Position numbers and translations under genes: made by a program. A stretch of DNA of 64,000 nucleotides, taken from positions 1-64,000 of the forward strand of contig NZ_JALMUV010000026.1 in assembly GCF_023155275.1 (NCBI RefSeq), in the 5' to 3' direction. The notes under the pieces were generated by a model. It worked only from the letters and a program-made list of their open reading frames with translations. It was not told where the DNA came from and did no database searches. Positions 1 through 7,866 of the stretch are shown here, piece by piece; within the stretch, counting starts at the first letter, position 1, and the number at the start of each line of letters is the position of its first letter. This DNA comes from Streptomyces rhizoryzae (GTDB taxonomy: Bacteria > Actinomycetota > Actinomycetes > Streptomycetales > Streptomycetaceae).

Positions 1-1
1 C

Positions 2-55
2 TCCGCCCTCCTGCGCGGCGTCGAGCGCCTCTCCGGATACGACCTCAAGGGCTGA
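2..55 (+). CDS. C-terminal tail of a truncated gene, possibly tartronate semialdehyde reductase
   Basis: An open frame runs from the window edge to a TGA at 53-55 and encodes 17 residues ending in GYDLKG. The stop lies 10 bases before the next start, so the two genes are probably cotranscribed. Too little remains for a domain call. In Streptomyces a catalase gene commonly sits beside glyoxylate-pathway genes (hydroxypyruvate isomerase, tartronate semialdehyde reductase). Because a glyoxylate-carboligase-like gene and a catalase follow here, a tartronate semialdehyde reductase is the most likely parent. That identity is inferred from context only. Confidence 0.5.
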   Translation, partial: SALLRGVERLSGYDLKG

Positions 56-65
56 GACACCCACC

Positions 66-1280
66 ATGGGGGCACGTCGGATTCCCGCCGCACAGGCGGC
101 CGTTGAGATCATGCAGGACGAAGGTGCCGGCACCGTCTTCGGATGCCCGGGTGCCGCCCTGCTCCCGCTGTACGCGGCGATGGAGCGGACCGGCGGTATC
201 GCACACCTGTCCGCGGGCCACGAAGAGGGCGCCGTGCACATGGCCGACGGCTGGGCCCGGACGACCGGGAAGGCCGGCGTGGCCGCGGTGGCGGCCGGGC
301 CCGGAGCGGTCCGGCTGCTCACCGGGCTGGCGGCCGCCCAGCAGGACGCGGTCCCGCTGGTGTGCGTCACCGGCCGGGCGGCCTCCGGGCCGCACGCCCC
401 CGCCGTCCCGCTGCGGCACGCCGGCCACCGGCCGCCGGACCTGGTCCGGCTGGCCGGCGCGGTCACCAAGCGTGCCGAGCGGATCGAGGACCCCGCGCGG
501 ATCCCGGGCGCTTTCCGTGAGGCGTTCCGGATCGCGCGGGAGGGCCGGCCCGGGCCCGTACTGATCGACGTACCGGCCGAGCTGGCCGCGGTGGAGATCG
601 TGTGCGGCCCGCAGCCGGCCACCCCGCCCGCTCCCGGTGCCGGTCCGGCCCTGGTGGACGGCGTCCGGTCGCCGGCGCCGGGAGCGGTGCTGCCCGTGTC
701 CGTCCCGCCGGACCGGGCGGCGGCCGGACCCGCCGCGGCCTCCTGGGCGCTGGCGGAGCTGGCCGGGGTCTACGGCTCCCGGCCGGCCGCGGACACCTAC
801 GTCGTCAGCGGACTGCCGGAGGTGTGCGCCTCCGGGGCCGCGGGCCGGCACCGGGTGCCGCGCCGCGGCGGCCCCCCGGGGTGGGAGGTGCCGACCGCGA
901 TCGGCGTCCGGGCCGCGCTGGACGCCCGGGGCGAGCGGGAGGCGGAGGTCGTGGTGGTGGTCGATGCCCACGGCTTCCCGCTGACGGCCGGGGAACTGGC
1001 CGCCGCCGCCCAGTACGCGGTGCCGTTCGTGATCGTGCTGCTCGGGGCCGCGGAGGACGCCGATCCGTTCACCTCCCCGGTGAAGCTCGCCGAGGCGTAC
1101 GGCTGCGCCGGCCGCGACGTGCTCGATCCGGAGGAGTTCCGCTCGGCGGTCGAGTGGGCCCGCAAGGAGGCCGTCTCGACCCGGCGGCCGGTCCTCGTGG
1201 AGGTCCGCTCCGCGCGCCCCGCGGGCGCGTCCGCGGGGCCGCCGGGAGACCCGGTCGGCGCCCGCGCGTACGGGACCTGA
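66..1280 (+). CDS. Degenerate, internally shortened TPP-enzyme-like protein (glyoxylate carboligase paralogue)
   Basis: The 404-residue protein begins like glyoxylate carboligase: residues 5-175 match the TPP pyrimidine-binding domain, including FGCPGAA near 25-31. It keeps a glutamate at position 53 (GHEEG), where glyoxylate carboligase itself has valine. The family is usually about 550-600 residues. Here the central domain is replaced by a Pro/Ala-rich stretch (about 180-235), and the C-terminal TPP domain (about 240-385) has VDAHGF at 299-304 where the metal and diphosphate motif GDG is expected. The matching Asn of that motif is also missing. Catalysis is therefore doubtful, and a regulatory or partner role is possible. 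The gene lies 10 bases behind the preceding stop and about 200 bases upstream of catalase. Confidence 0.75.
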   Translation: MGARRIPAAQAAVEIMQDEGAGTVFGCPGAALLPLYAAMERTGGIAHLSAGHEEGAVHMADGWARTTGKAGVAAVAAGPGAVRLLTGLAAAQQDAVPLVCVTGRAASGPHAPAVPLRHAGHRPPDLVRLAGAVTKRAERIEDPARIPGAFREAFRIAREGRPGPVLIDVPAELAAVEIVCGPQPATPPAPGAGPALVDGVRSPAPGAVLPVSVPPDRAAAGPAAASWALAELAGVYGSRPAADTYVVSGLPEVCASGAAGRHRVPRRGGPPGWEVPTAIGVRAALDARGEREAEVVVVVDAHGFPLTAGELAAAAQYAVPFVIVLLGAAEDADPFTSPVKLAEAYGCAGRDVLDPEEFRSAVEWARKEAVSTRRPVLVEVRSARPAGASAGPPGDPVGARAYGT

Positions 1281-1394
1281 CAACCCTCCGCCGGGGCTCC
1301 CGGACCCGTGCGGAAACAAGCTTCCGGGCGGTGGTCGCGCTGACACCTGTCCTGTCGCGCCCAGGCGCGGCCGCCGCCCGGAATACCCACCCAG

Positions 1395-1442
1395 GTTTGT
1401 TTCAACAAACTGTTGACGTTTGGTCGGAGCGCTTTCTACGCT
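1395..1442 (+). promoter_or_regulatory. Probable catalase promoter with overlapping operator-like inverted repeat
   Basis: A perfect 6-bp inverted repeat (GTTTGT-TTCA-ACAAAC, 1395-1410) sits three bases before TTGACG (1413-1418), a good -35 element. TACGCT at 1437-1442, 18 bases later, is a candidate -10. A second small hairpin (GGAGCG/CGCTCC) overlaps the -10. The arrangement suits a peroxide- or iron-responsive repressor, but no regulator gene is adjacent. Confidence 0.45.
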
Positions 1443-1488
1443 CCGACATGCGGAAGCCAACTTCCGCGCTCTCGTACGGAAGGTCACC

Positions 1489-2961
1489 ATGTCGAAGCCC
1501 ACGCTGACGGCGCGCACTCTCACTACGGAGGCAGGCGCCCCCGTCGCCGACAACCAGAACTCCGCCACCGCCGGCGTCGGCGGCCCGATCATTCTCCAGG
1601 ACCAGCACCTGCTGGAGAAGCTCGCGCGCTTCAACCGCGAGCGCATCCCGGAGCGCGTCGTGCACGCCCGCGGCTCCGGTGCGTACGGCTACTTCGAGGT
1701 GACCGACGACGTCACCGGCTTCACCCGGGCCGACTTCCTCAACACCGTCGGCAAGCGGACCGAGCTGTTCATCCGCTTCTCGACCGTGGCCGACAGCCTC
1801 GGTGGCGCGGACGCCGTGCGGGACCCTCGCGGTTTCGCGGTGAAGTTCTACACCGAGGAGGGCAACTACGACCTCGTCGGCAACAACACCCCGGTGTTCT
1901 TCATCAAGGACCCGCTGAAGTTCCCCGACTTCATCCACTCGCAGAAGCGCGACCCGTTCACCGGCAAGCAGGAGCCGGACAACGTCTGGGACTTCTGGGC
2001 CCACTCCCCCGAGGCCACCCACCAGGTCACCTGGCTGATGGGCGACCGCGGCATCCCGGCCTCCTACCGCCACATGAACGGCTACGGCTCCCACACCTAC
2101 CAGTGGACCAACGCCGAGGGCGAGGCGTTCTTCGTCAAGTACCACTTCAAGACGAACCAGGGCGTCCGCAGCCTCTCCGCCGAGCAGGCCCAGGAGCTGG
2201 TGGGCAAGGACGCCAACAGCCACCAGACCGACCTGCTTCAGTCCATCGAGCGGGGCGTGTACCCCTCCTGGACCCTGTACGTGCAGGTCATGCCGGCGGC
2301 CGAGGCGGCGCACTACCGCTTCAACCCGTTCGACCTGACCAAGGTGTGGCCGCACGCCGACTACCCGCTCCAGCGGGTCGGCCGGATGGTCCTGGACCGC
2401 AACCCCGACAACGTCTTCGCCGAGGTCGAGCAGGCCGCCTTCTCGCCGAACAACTTCGTGCCCGGCATCGGCCCGTCCCCGGACAAGATGCTCCAGGGCC
2501 GGCTCTTCGCCTACGCCGACGCGCACCGCTACCGCCTGGGCGTCAACCACACCCAGCTGGCGGTCAACGCCCCCAAGGCGACCAGCGCCAACAACTACGG
2601 CCGGGACGGCTTCATGGCGTCCAACGCCTACGACCGGCACGCCAAGAACTACGAGCCGAACTCCTACGGCGGCCCGGTCGAGACCGGCCGGCCGCTGTCC
2701 GCGCCGCTGGCCGTCTCCGGCCACGTCGGCACCCACGAGGCCCCGGCGCACACCAAGGACGACGACTTCTTCCAGGCCGGTGAGCTCTACCGCCTGATGT
2801 CCGAGGACGAGAAGAAGCGCCTGGTGGACAACATCGCCGGCGGTCTGTCCCAGGTCAGCCGCGACGACGTGATCGAGAAGAACCTCGCCCACTTCCACGC
2901 CGCCGACCCGGACTACGGCAAGCGCGTCGAGGCGCGCGTCCGCGAGCTGCGCGAGGACTGA
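1489..2961 (+). CDS. katA: Heme catalase, small-subunit type
   Basis: This 490-residue protein is a cytoplasmic monofunctional catalase (2 H2O2 to O2 and water). Length and sequence fit the small-subunit clade. The distal histidine is H59 in RVVHARG, the distal asparagine N132 in VGNNTPVFF, and the proximal heme tyrosine Y342 in RLFAYADAHR. The motif RFSTVADSLGGADAVRDP is also typical. The ATG at 1489 follows GGAAGG at 1478-1483. An upstream in-frame start at 1420 is rejected because it lies inside the promoter. Its position beside glyoxylate-pathway relatives suggests a link to peroxide formed during purine or glyoxylate metabolism. Codon use is normal and all key residues are present. Confidence 0.97.
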   Translation: MSKPTLTARTLTTEAGAPVADNQNSATAGVGGPIILQDQHLLEKLARFNRERIPERVVHARGSGAYGYFEVTDDVTGFTRADFLNTVGKRTELFIRFSTVADSLGGADAVRDPRGFAVKFYTEEGNYDLVGNNTPVFFIKDPLKFPDFIHSQKRDPFTGKQEPDNVWDFWAHSPEATHQVTWLMGDRGIPASYRHMNGYGSHTYQWTNAEGEAFFVKYHFKTNQGVRSLSAEQAQELVGKDANSHQTDLLQSIERGVYPSWTLYVQVMPAAEAAHYRFNPFDLTKVWPHADYPLQRVGRMVLDRNPDNVFAEVEQAAFSPNNFVPGIGPSPDKMLQGRLFAYADAHRYRLGVNHTQLAVNAPKATSANNYGRDGFMASNAYDRHAKNYEPNSYGGPVETGRPLSAPLAVSGHVGTHEAPAHTKDDDFFQAGELYRLMSEDEKKRLVDNIAGGLSQVSRDDVIEKNLAHFHAADPDYGKRVEARVRELRED

Positions 2962-2972
2962 CGGGAGGTCAG
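2958..2972 (+). repeat. Stop-codon palindrome, copy 1 (TGACGG-N3-GTCA)
   Basis: The katA stop codon is the first part of CTGACGGGAGGTCAG, a 5-bp perfect palindrome with a 5-base centre. It is one of five such sites at gene ends in the first 12 kb. Confidence 0.6.
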
Positions 2973-2984
2973 CTTCCTTGCGCA

Positions 2985-3027
2985 CCCGTACCGGCCGGCC
3001 CGTTGAGGGGTGGTCGGCCGGTACGGG
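2985..3027 (+). terminator. Hairpin downstream of catalase
   Basis: A perfect 13-bp inverted repeat, CCCGTACCGGCCG at 2985-2997 and its complement at 3015-3027, has a 17-base loop and begins 23 bases after the katA stop. There is no U-tract, as is usual in Streptomyces. The rest of the 2962-3356 gap shows no convincing gene. Confidence 0.75.
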
Positions 3028-3356
3028 GAGGTAGCGCGGAGCTCCGCGGCACGTCCGGGGAGATTCCAGTGCGGTGGCAGGCCCGTCCGACAAGGAGGAC
3101 GGGCCGCCTCCCCGCCGCGGAGCCCGCCTGCTGCCCGGCACGTCCCCCCCACCCCTCCCCCGACTCCGTCCGGCGGTGCGATGTCCCGTCGCGCCCATCT
3201 CTCGCACTGCCGGACGGGAACCACCCACAGGGTCCGGAACTTCCGTACGGTCACGGAGTCCGGGCCCTGTGCCGCACCCCCGGCGCCCGCACCGGCGCCG
3301 GGGGTGCGGCCTCTTCCGGCGCAATCCGGCCCCCGGTGGCGGCCTTTGGGGGGACC

Positions 3357-4166
3357 ATGGACGGCAAGCAGGCCCGACCGACCGCCTGCCCGACCTGCCT
3401 GGAGCCGATCATGGCCGACAGCGTGCCGGTGCGGTGCCCTACGTGCCGCCGCGAGAACGCCTTCACCCCGCCGACCTTCCCGTGCGCCTGCGGCGCCCCG
3501 CTGACCCTGCCGGTGCTGCGCGGCGGCGTGCCGGTGGAGATACGGCACCGCACCTGGGAGGCGTCCTGGGTGCAGGTCCGGTGCGAGGTCTGCGGCCGGC
3601 AGGACGCCTGGCCCGCGCCGGAGGCCGGCTGCGCCTGCGGCACGGTCGTCCGGGTGCCGGTCGCCCCGCTCCCGCCGGCCCCGCCGGCCGGTGCACCGCG
3701 GCTCCCCTCCCCGGCCGCCGGCCCCGCCCGGCCGGCCCCGCGCACCCGGCCGGCCGCCGGGCCGCCGCCGCAGCGCCCGGTGTTCCACCCGGTGACCATC
3801 CGGACCGCCCGGGACTGCGTCACCGCGGCCGCGCAGTACCTGAAGTGGCTGGGCTTCGGCGACGTGGCCCGCACCCAGGAGCGCAGCGCCGCCGGGGTGG
3901 ACCTGCGCGGCAGCGGCGTGGTGGCCCAGGTGGACCCCTCGACCCGGGCCAGTACCGTCCGCGACGTCGAGTGCGTCTGGCTCAACGGCCTGACCGACTC
4001 CGCGGTCGCGGTCTTCTTCTCCCTGGCCGGCTACGCGCGCGAGGCCCGGGAGCGGGCCGACGCGCTGCACGTCCCGCTGTTCGTCATGGACCTCACCGGC
4101 ACCCCGCAGCCGGTCAACGACGCGGCCGACGAGCTGATCGCCTCCGGTGCGGGCCGCCCCGGCTGA
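3357..4166 (+). CDS. Zinc-ribbon protein with Mrr-like restriction-endonuclease fold domain
   Basis: The 269-residue protein has two N-terminal zinc-ribbon segments with CPTC at 11-14 and 27-30 followed by further CxC and CxxC pairs up to about residue 95. A Pro/Ala linker (about 100-140) leads to a C-terminal domain (about 145-260) resembling the Mrr/PD-(D/E)XK restriction fold. The segment GVDLRGSGVVAQVDP gives the first acidic residue D182, but the usual Q-x-K is Q191-V-D193, so the catalytic lysine is missing. It may bind nucleic acid without cutting it. The ATG at 3357 follows a G-rich ribosome binding site. The gene stands alone after the catalase terminator. I infer the fold from the motif pattern. 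Confidence 0.75.
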   Translation: MDGKQARPTACPTCLEPIMADSVPVRCPTCRRENAFTPPTFPCACGAPLTLPVLRGGVPVEIRHRTWEASWVQVRCEVCGRQDAWPAPEAGCACGTVVRVPVAPLPPAPPAGAPRLPSPAAGPARPAPRTRPAAGPPPQRPVFHPVTIRTARDCVTAAAQYLKWLGFGDVARTQERSAAGVDLRGSGVVAQVDPSTRASTVRDVECVWLNGLTDSAVAVFFSLAGYAREARERADALHVPLFVMDLTGTPQPVNDAADELIASGAGRPG

Positions 4167-4238
4167 CGGCCGGGCCGGTGGTGCCGCCCGCCGGAAACCC
4201 GCTGGCCGCGGGCGGCCCCGGGCGGCCACACTGGCCCC

Positions 4239-4763
4239 ATGCTGCTGCGCGCTCCCGACCCCGCCGACCTGCCCGCCCTCCGCGCCGTCGAGCGCGCCGC
4301 CGGGGAGGCGTTCCGCACGCTGGGCATGGCGGCGGTCGCGGACGACGAGCCGCCGCCGCTCGACCTGCTCGCCCGGTACCTCCGGGCGGGCCGGCTGCTC
4401 GCCGCCTACGACCCCGGGCGGCCCGGCGGGGCACCGGCCGGCTATGTGCTGTGGGACCCGGTCGACGGCTGCGCGCACATCGAGCAGGTGTCGGTCCACC
4501 CGGAGCGGGCCCGGCGGGGCGTCGGGCGGGCGCTGATCGACCGGGCCGAACGGGACAGCGGCCGGCCCGCGCTGACCCTGACCACCTTCGCCGGCGTCCC
4601 GTGGAACGCCCCCTACTACGCCCGGCTCGGCTTCCGCCGCCTGGCCGCCGCGGAGCTGACCCCGGGCCTGCGGGCGATCCGCGCGCACGAGGCGGAGCTG
4701 GGCCTGGACCGCTGGCCCCGGGTCTGCATGCGGCGGGAGGCGGGGACCGGCACCGTCAACTGA
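4239..4763 (+). CDS. GNAT-family N-acetyltransferase
   Basis: This 174-residue cytoplasmic protein has the GNAT fold. Strand beta4 (HIEQVSVHPE, 80-89) leads into the acetyl-CoA pyrophosphate loop RARRGVGRAL at 90-99, followed by the typical NAPYYARLGF segment near 126-135. The family transfers acetyl groups from acetyl-CoA to amines, and the substrate cannot be read from sequence. The start ATG at 4239 is the only one that keeps the first beta strand. The stop codon is embedded in a palindrome, and the next gene starts 41 bases later. Confidence 0.88.
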   Translation: MLLRAPDPADLPALRAVERAAGEAFRTLGMAAVADDEPPPLDLLARYLRAGRLLAAYDPGRPGGAPAGYVLWDPVDGCAHIEQVSVHPERARRGVGRALIDRAERDSGRPALTLTTFAGVPWNAPYYARLGFRRLAAAELTPGLRAIRAHEAELGLDRWPRVCMRREAGTGTVN

Positions 4764-4774
4764 CGGTCCGTCAG
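4760..4774 (+). repeat. Stop-codon palindrome, copy 2
   Basis: CTGACGGTCCGTCAG is a perfect palindrome around a central T. Its TGA is the stop codon of the acetyltransferase gene. It lies just upstream of the CATAAT promoter element of the next gene, so it could also act as an operator. Confidence 0.65.
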
Positions 4775-4791
4775 GTGCGGTGCGGGCCCGG

Positions 4792-4797
4792 CATAAT
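4792..4797 (+). promoter_or_regulatory. Candidate -10 element of a leaderless transcript
   Basis: CATAAT lies 6 bases before the GTG at 4804, the distance expected when transcription starts at or next to the start codon. No ribosome binding site precedes the GTG, and no clear -35 element is visible. Confidence 0.45.
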
Positions 4798-4803
4798 GGG
4801 CCG

Positions 4804-5181
4804 GTGATCGATGCGAAGGCGCTGCGCGCCCTGTGCCTGGAGTTCAACGGGGCGATCGAGGAGAACCCGTTCCCCCGGAACCCGGACGTCTCCACGTTCA
4901 AGGTCGGCGGCAAGATCTTCGCCCTGGCGTCCCTGGACGCGCTCCCGCTGACCGTCAGCCTCAAGTGCGATCCGGAGACCGCGCTCCGGCTGCGGGCCGC
5001 GCACCCGGAGGTGGTGCCCGGCTACCACCTCAACAAGCGGCACTGGAACACCGTCTCGCTGGCCGGCGCGCTCCCGGACCGCCTGGTGCGGGAGCTGGTC
5101 GAGGACTCCTACGACCTGGTCGTCGCCTCGTTGCCGCGCGCCCTGCGGCTGCGCCTGGACTGGCCGGGCGAGCGGGCCTGA
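4804..5181 (+). CDS. MmcQ/YjbR family protein
   Basis: The 125-residue protein matches the small MmcQ/YjbR family (double wing, CyaY-like DNA-binding fold). Recognisable features are the N-terminal helix ALRALCLEFNGAIEENPF, the strand TFKVGGKIFAL (about 33-43), the SLKCDP strand (about 55-60), and the PGYHLNKRHWNTV segment (about 74-86). Members are often annotated as DNA-binding, but their role is unknown. The GTG at 4804 is preferred over the upstream frame because the protein start aligns with the family and CATAAT lies just upstream, suggesting a leaderless mRNA. A strong hairpin follows the stop. Confidence 0.85.
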   Translation: MIDAKALRALCLEFNGAIEENPFPRNPDVSTFKVGGKIFALASLDALPLTVSLKCDPETALRLRAAHPEVVPGYHLNKRHWNTVSLAGALPDRLVRELVEDSYDLVVASLPRALRLRLDWPGERA

Positions 5182-5209
5182 CCGCCGCCGCGCACCGGGC
5201 GGCGGCGGT
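5181..5209. terminator. Bidirectional hairpin between convergent genes
   Basis: An 11-bp perfect stem (5181-5191 with 5199-5209) and 7-base loop lie between the YjbR gene and the convergent secreted-protein gene. It could end transcription from both sides. Confidence 0.7.
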
Positions 5210-5220
5210 CGGGCGCCCGG

Positions 5221-5898
5221 TCAGCCCCGCGGCGGCAGGACGGCGCGGATACCGCCCTGCGCGGTGGCCGGGGCCACCGTGTCGTAGCCGCCGTTGACCG
5301 CGCCGTTGCCGGCGTACTCGGCGGTGTAGCCGCCGCTCAGCACGTCGGCGCCGGAGCGCGGCCGGTCGGCGTCGCAGGACGCCCGGCCGGCGGTGTCCGT
5401 GCGCGCCACGCAGAGCACCTGGCCGGCGGTGTCCTTGAAGGTGATGGTGGCGTTCCAGACCGCGTCCTGCGGGCCGGCGGCGCGGGCCCGCACCAGGGTG
5501 GCGTGCAGGCCGATGACCTTCCGCGGCGCGGTGGACAGGGTGGCCTTGCCGGCGGTCAGCCGGGTCGCCATCTCGGGCACCCCGGCGGCCGGTTCGCACA
5601 GGCCGCGGCTCCAGTCGAAGAGCCCGCCGGGCGCGCAGGTCGCGTGCCCTTCCTGCGCCGCCACCCGGTGGGTGACCGGGTCGCAGCGGTAGAAGCGGGC
5701 GGCACTGTCGGCGTCGACCACGGTCGGCGCCACGGTGGCCGCGTCCTCGCCGCTCGCGCAGCCGGCGGTGAGCACCTCACGGGTGGGACCGTCCGGGGTG
5801 CCGGGCTGGACGACGTCGGCGTAGGCGGGGGCGGCGAAGCTCCCCAGGGCGGCGGCCACGGCGGCGGCAGTGGTCGCCCAACGTGCGATACGGGTCAT
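5221..5898 (-). CDS. Secreted protein with chitin-binding type-2-like (CBM14) module
   Basis: The 225-residue product starts with a Sec signal peptide: MTRIAR, a hydrophobic Ala-rich stretch to about residue 24, and the likely cleavage site AYA-DV. Residues about 45-105 have the cysteine and aromatic spacing of peritrophin-type chitin-binding modules: CASGED, then FYRCDP, then ATCAPGGLFDWSRGLCE. The second half (about 115-225) looks like a beta-sandwich, with ATLVRARAAG and NATITFKDTAGQ, as in bacterial Ig-like domains. The ATG at 5898 follows AGAGGGGAC, and upstream in-frame codons are non-coding. The protein probably binds chitin or cell-wall glycan outside the cell. The CBM14 call rests on cysteine spacing only. 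Confidence 0.75.
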   Translation of the reverse strand: MTRIARWATTAAAVAAALGSFAAPAYADVVQPGTPDGPTREVLTAGCASGEDAATVAPTVVDADSAARFYRCDPVTHRVAAQEGHATCAPGGLFDWSRGLCEPAAGVPEMATRLTAGKATLSTAPRKVIGLHATLVRARAAGPQDAVWNATITFKDTAGQVLCVARTDTAGRASCDADRPRSGADVLSGGYTAEYAGNGAVNGGYDTVAPATAQGGIRAVLPPRG

Positions 5899-6075
5899 GA
5901 ATGTCCCCTCTTGGCGGGAATCCCGCGGGATGCCCGGCCTGGTGAACGGCCTTGGGAATTGGCCTGGTTGACGGCCTTTCACCCGCCCCGGAATCCGGGA
6001 ACGGGCCAGGTGGGGACCCTATCGGCCGGTCCGCGGGAGCCCGGCGGCGGGCCCCGCGCGGCATCCCGGCCGTCG

Positions 6076-6092
6076 CCTGACGCCCCGTCAGG
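6076..6092 (-). repeat. Stop-codon palindrome, copy 3
   Basis: CCTGACG-CCC-CGTCAGG has 7-bp arms. Read on the minus strand, the TGA is the stop codon of the acyl-CoA ligase gene. Confidence 0.65.
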
Positions 6093-7866
6093 ACAGGTCC
6101 ACGCTGTCCCGGTCCCGGCTCTCCGGCAGGGTCGCCCCGGCCGCGTCCGCCACGCCCCCGGCCGCGTCCGCCACGCCCCCGGCCGCGTCCGCCGCGTCCC
6201 CGGCCGGGGCGTCCGGCCCCGCCGCCCGCGCCGGCGCGCCCAGCTTCGCGGCGAGCCGTTCGCGGAGTTCGACCTTGCGCACCTTGCCGCTGACGGTCAT
6301 CGGGAAGGCGTCGGTGATCTCCAGGTAGCGGGGCACCTTGAAGTGCGCGAGCCGGGAGCGGCAGTAGCGGGCCAGCTCGTCGCGGGTGAGGGTGACCGCG
6401 GGGTCGCGCAGGATGACGCAGGCGGCGATCTCCTCGCCGTACTTCTCGTCCGGGACGCCCACCACCTGCACGTCGGCGATCTTGGGGTGGGAGTACAGGA
6501 ACTCCTCGATCTCCCGCGGGTAGACGTTCTCCCCACCGCGGATGATCATGTCCTTGATGCGGCCGACGATCCGGACGTAGCCGTCGTCGTTCATCACCGC
6601 CAGGTCGCCGGTGTGCATCCAGCGGGCCCGGTCGATGACCTCCGCGGTGCGCTCGGGGTCCTCCCAGTAGCCCAGCATCACGCTGTAGCCGCGGGTGCAC
6701 AGCTCGCCCGGCGTGCCGCGCGGCACGGTCACCCCGGTGACCGGGTCGGCGACCTTGACCTCGATGTGCGGCAGCACCCGGCCGACGGTGGCGGTGCGGT
6801 GCTCCAGGTCGTCGTCCCGGCGGGTCTGGGTGGAGACCGGCGAGGTCTCCGTCATGCCGTAGCAGATCGCCACCTCCGCCATGTGCATCTCGGACACCAC
6901 CCGCTTCATCACCTCCTCCGGGCACGGGGAGCCGGCCATGATGCCGGTGCGCAGCGTGGAGAGGTCGTAGGAGGCGAAGTCCGGGAGGTTCAGTTCGGCG
7001 ATGAACATGGTCGGCACGCCGTAGAGCGCGGTGCAGCGCTCGTCCTGGACGGCCCGGAGGGTGGCGGCCGGGTCGAAGGCGGGGGCCGGGATGACGATGC
7101 AGCCGCCGTGCGAGGTGATGCCGAGGTTGCCCATCACCATGCCGAAGCAGTGGTAGAAGGGCACCGGCAGGCACACCCGGTCCTGTTCGGTGTAGCCGAG
7201 GGTCTCGGCCACCCAGTAGCCGTTGTTGAGGATGTTGTGGTGGGAGAGGGTGGCGCCCTTGGGGAAGCCGGTGGTGCCGGAGGTGTACTGGATGTTGACC
7301 GGGTCGTCGGCGGCCAGCGTCCGCTCGCACTCGGCGAGCCGGGTCTGCGGGACGGCCGCACCGGCGGCCAGCAGCCCGCCCCAGGTGGGGTCGCCGAGGT
7401 AGACCACGTCGCGCAGCGCCGGGCAGTCGGCCCGCACCTGCTCGATCATCCGGCGGTAGTCGCTGGAGCGGTGGGCGACCGCGGAGACCAGGACCGCCAC
7501 CCCGGCCTGCTTCAGGACGTACGCCAGCTCGTGGACCCGGTAGGCCGGGTTGACGTTGACCAGGATCGCGCCGATCCGCGCGGTGGCGTACTGGACGAGC
7601 ACCCACTCGGCGCAGTTGGGCGCCCAGATGCCGACCCGGTCGCCCTTGCCGACGCCCTTGGCGAGCAGCCCGAGCGCCACCTCGTCGACCGCGCGGCCCA
7701 GTTCGGCGTAGGTCCAGCGGCGGCCGGCGGCCACGTCGACCAGCGCCTCGCGGTCGCCGCAGCGGGCGATGGTACGGGCCAGGTCGGCGCCGATGGTGCG
7801 GCCGAGCAGCGGCCGGTCGGCCACCCCGCTCGCGTACGACAGTTCGGTGTGCGGCTGACTGCTCAC
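6088..7866 (-). CDS. AMP-binding acyl-CoA synthetase (FadD type)
   Basis: This 592-residue enzyme adenylates a carboxylic acid and transfers it to coenzyme A. The ATP-binding P-loop YTSGTTGFPKG lies near 193, YGMTETSP near 335, GELCTRGYSVMLGYW near 390, and the hinge region with GGENVYPRE near 445. The C-terminal catalytic lysine region (TVSGKVRKVELRE) is present. The sequence resembles medium- or long-chain fatty acyl-CoA ligases. The last 50 residues are a low-complexity Ala/Gly/Asp tail made partly from a 21-bp tandem repeat. The GTG at 7866 follows GGAGAACCACCG. A second ligase lies upstream on the same strand after a 328-base gap with a hairpin, so the two are probably separate transcripts. 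Confidence 0.93.
   Translation of the reverse strand: MSSQPHTELSYASGVADRPLLGRTIGADLARTIARCGDREALVDVAAGRRWTYAELGRAVDEVALGLLAKGVGKGDRVGIWAPNCAEWVLVQYATARIGAILVNVNPAYRVHELAYVLKQAGVAVLVSAVAHRSSDYRRMIEQVRADCPALRDVVYLGDPTWGGLLAAGAAVPQTRLAECERTLAADDPVNIQYTSGTTGFPKGATLSHHNILNNGYWVAETLGYTEQDRVCLPVPFYHCFGMVMGNLGITSHGGCIVIPAPAFDPAATLRAVQDERCTALYGVPTMFIAELNLPDFASYDLSTLRTGIMAGSPCPEEVMKRVVSEMHMAEVAICYGMTETSPVSTQTRRDDDLEHRTATVGRVLPHIEVKVADPVTGVTVPRGTPGELCTRGYSVMLGYWEDPERTAEVIDRARWMHTGDLAVMNDDGYVRIVGRIKDMIIRGGENVYPREIEEFLYSHPKIADVQVVGVPDEKYGEEIAACVILRDPAVTLTRDELARYCRSRLAHFKVPRYLEITDAFPMTVSGKVRKVELRERLAAKLGAPARAAGPDAPAGDAADAAGGVADAAGGVADAAGATLPESRDRDSVDLS
6139..6201. repeat. 21-bp tandem repeat, three copies
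   Basis: Three head-to-tail 21-bp units (6139-6159, 6160-6180, 6181-6201) encode a 7-residue Gly-Gly-Val-Ala-Asp-Ala-Ala type repeat in the tail of the acyl-CoA ligase. The first two units are identical and the third differs at two bases. Copy number may vary between strains. Confidence 0.8.

Noticed and set aside
66..1280. Functional glyoxylate carboligase
   Set aside because: The GDG metal-binding motif and the central domain are missing and the diagnostic valine is a glutamate.
45..3324. Long minus-strand ORFs opposite the TPP-like and catalase genes
   Set aside because: They lie antisense to well-supported genes, have no family features or ribosome binding sites, and arise from high GC content.
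2913..4964. Minus-strand frame of 683 codons over the Mrr-like and GNAT genes
   Set aside because: Composition is Arg/Gly/Pro-rich with no domain, and the plus-strand genes have clear motifs.
6139..6201. Minisatellite as a CRISPR-like array
   Set aside because: Units are contiguous 21-bp repeats in a coding frame with no spacers.
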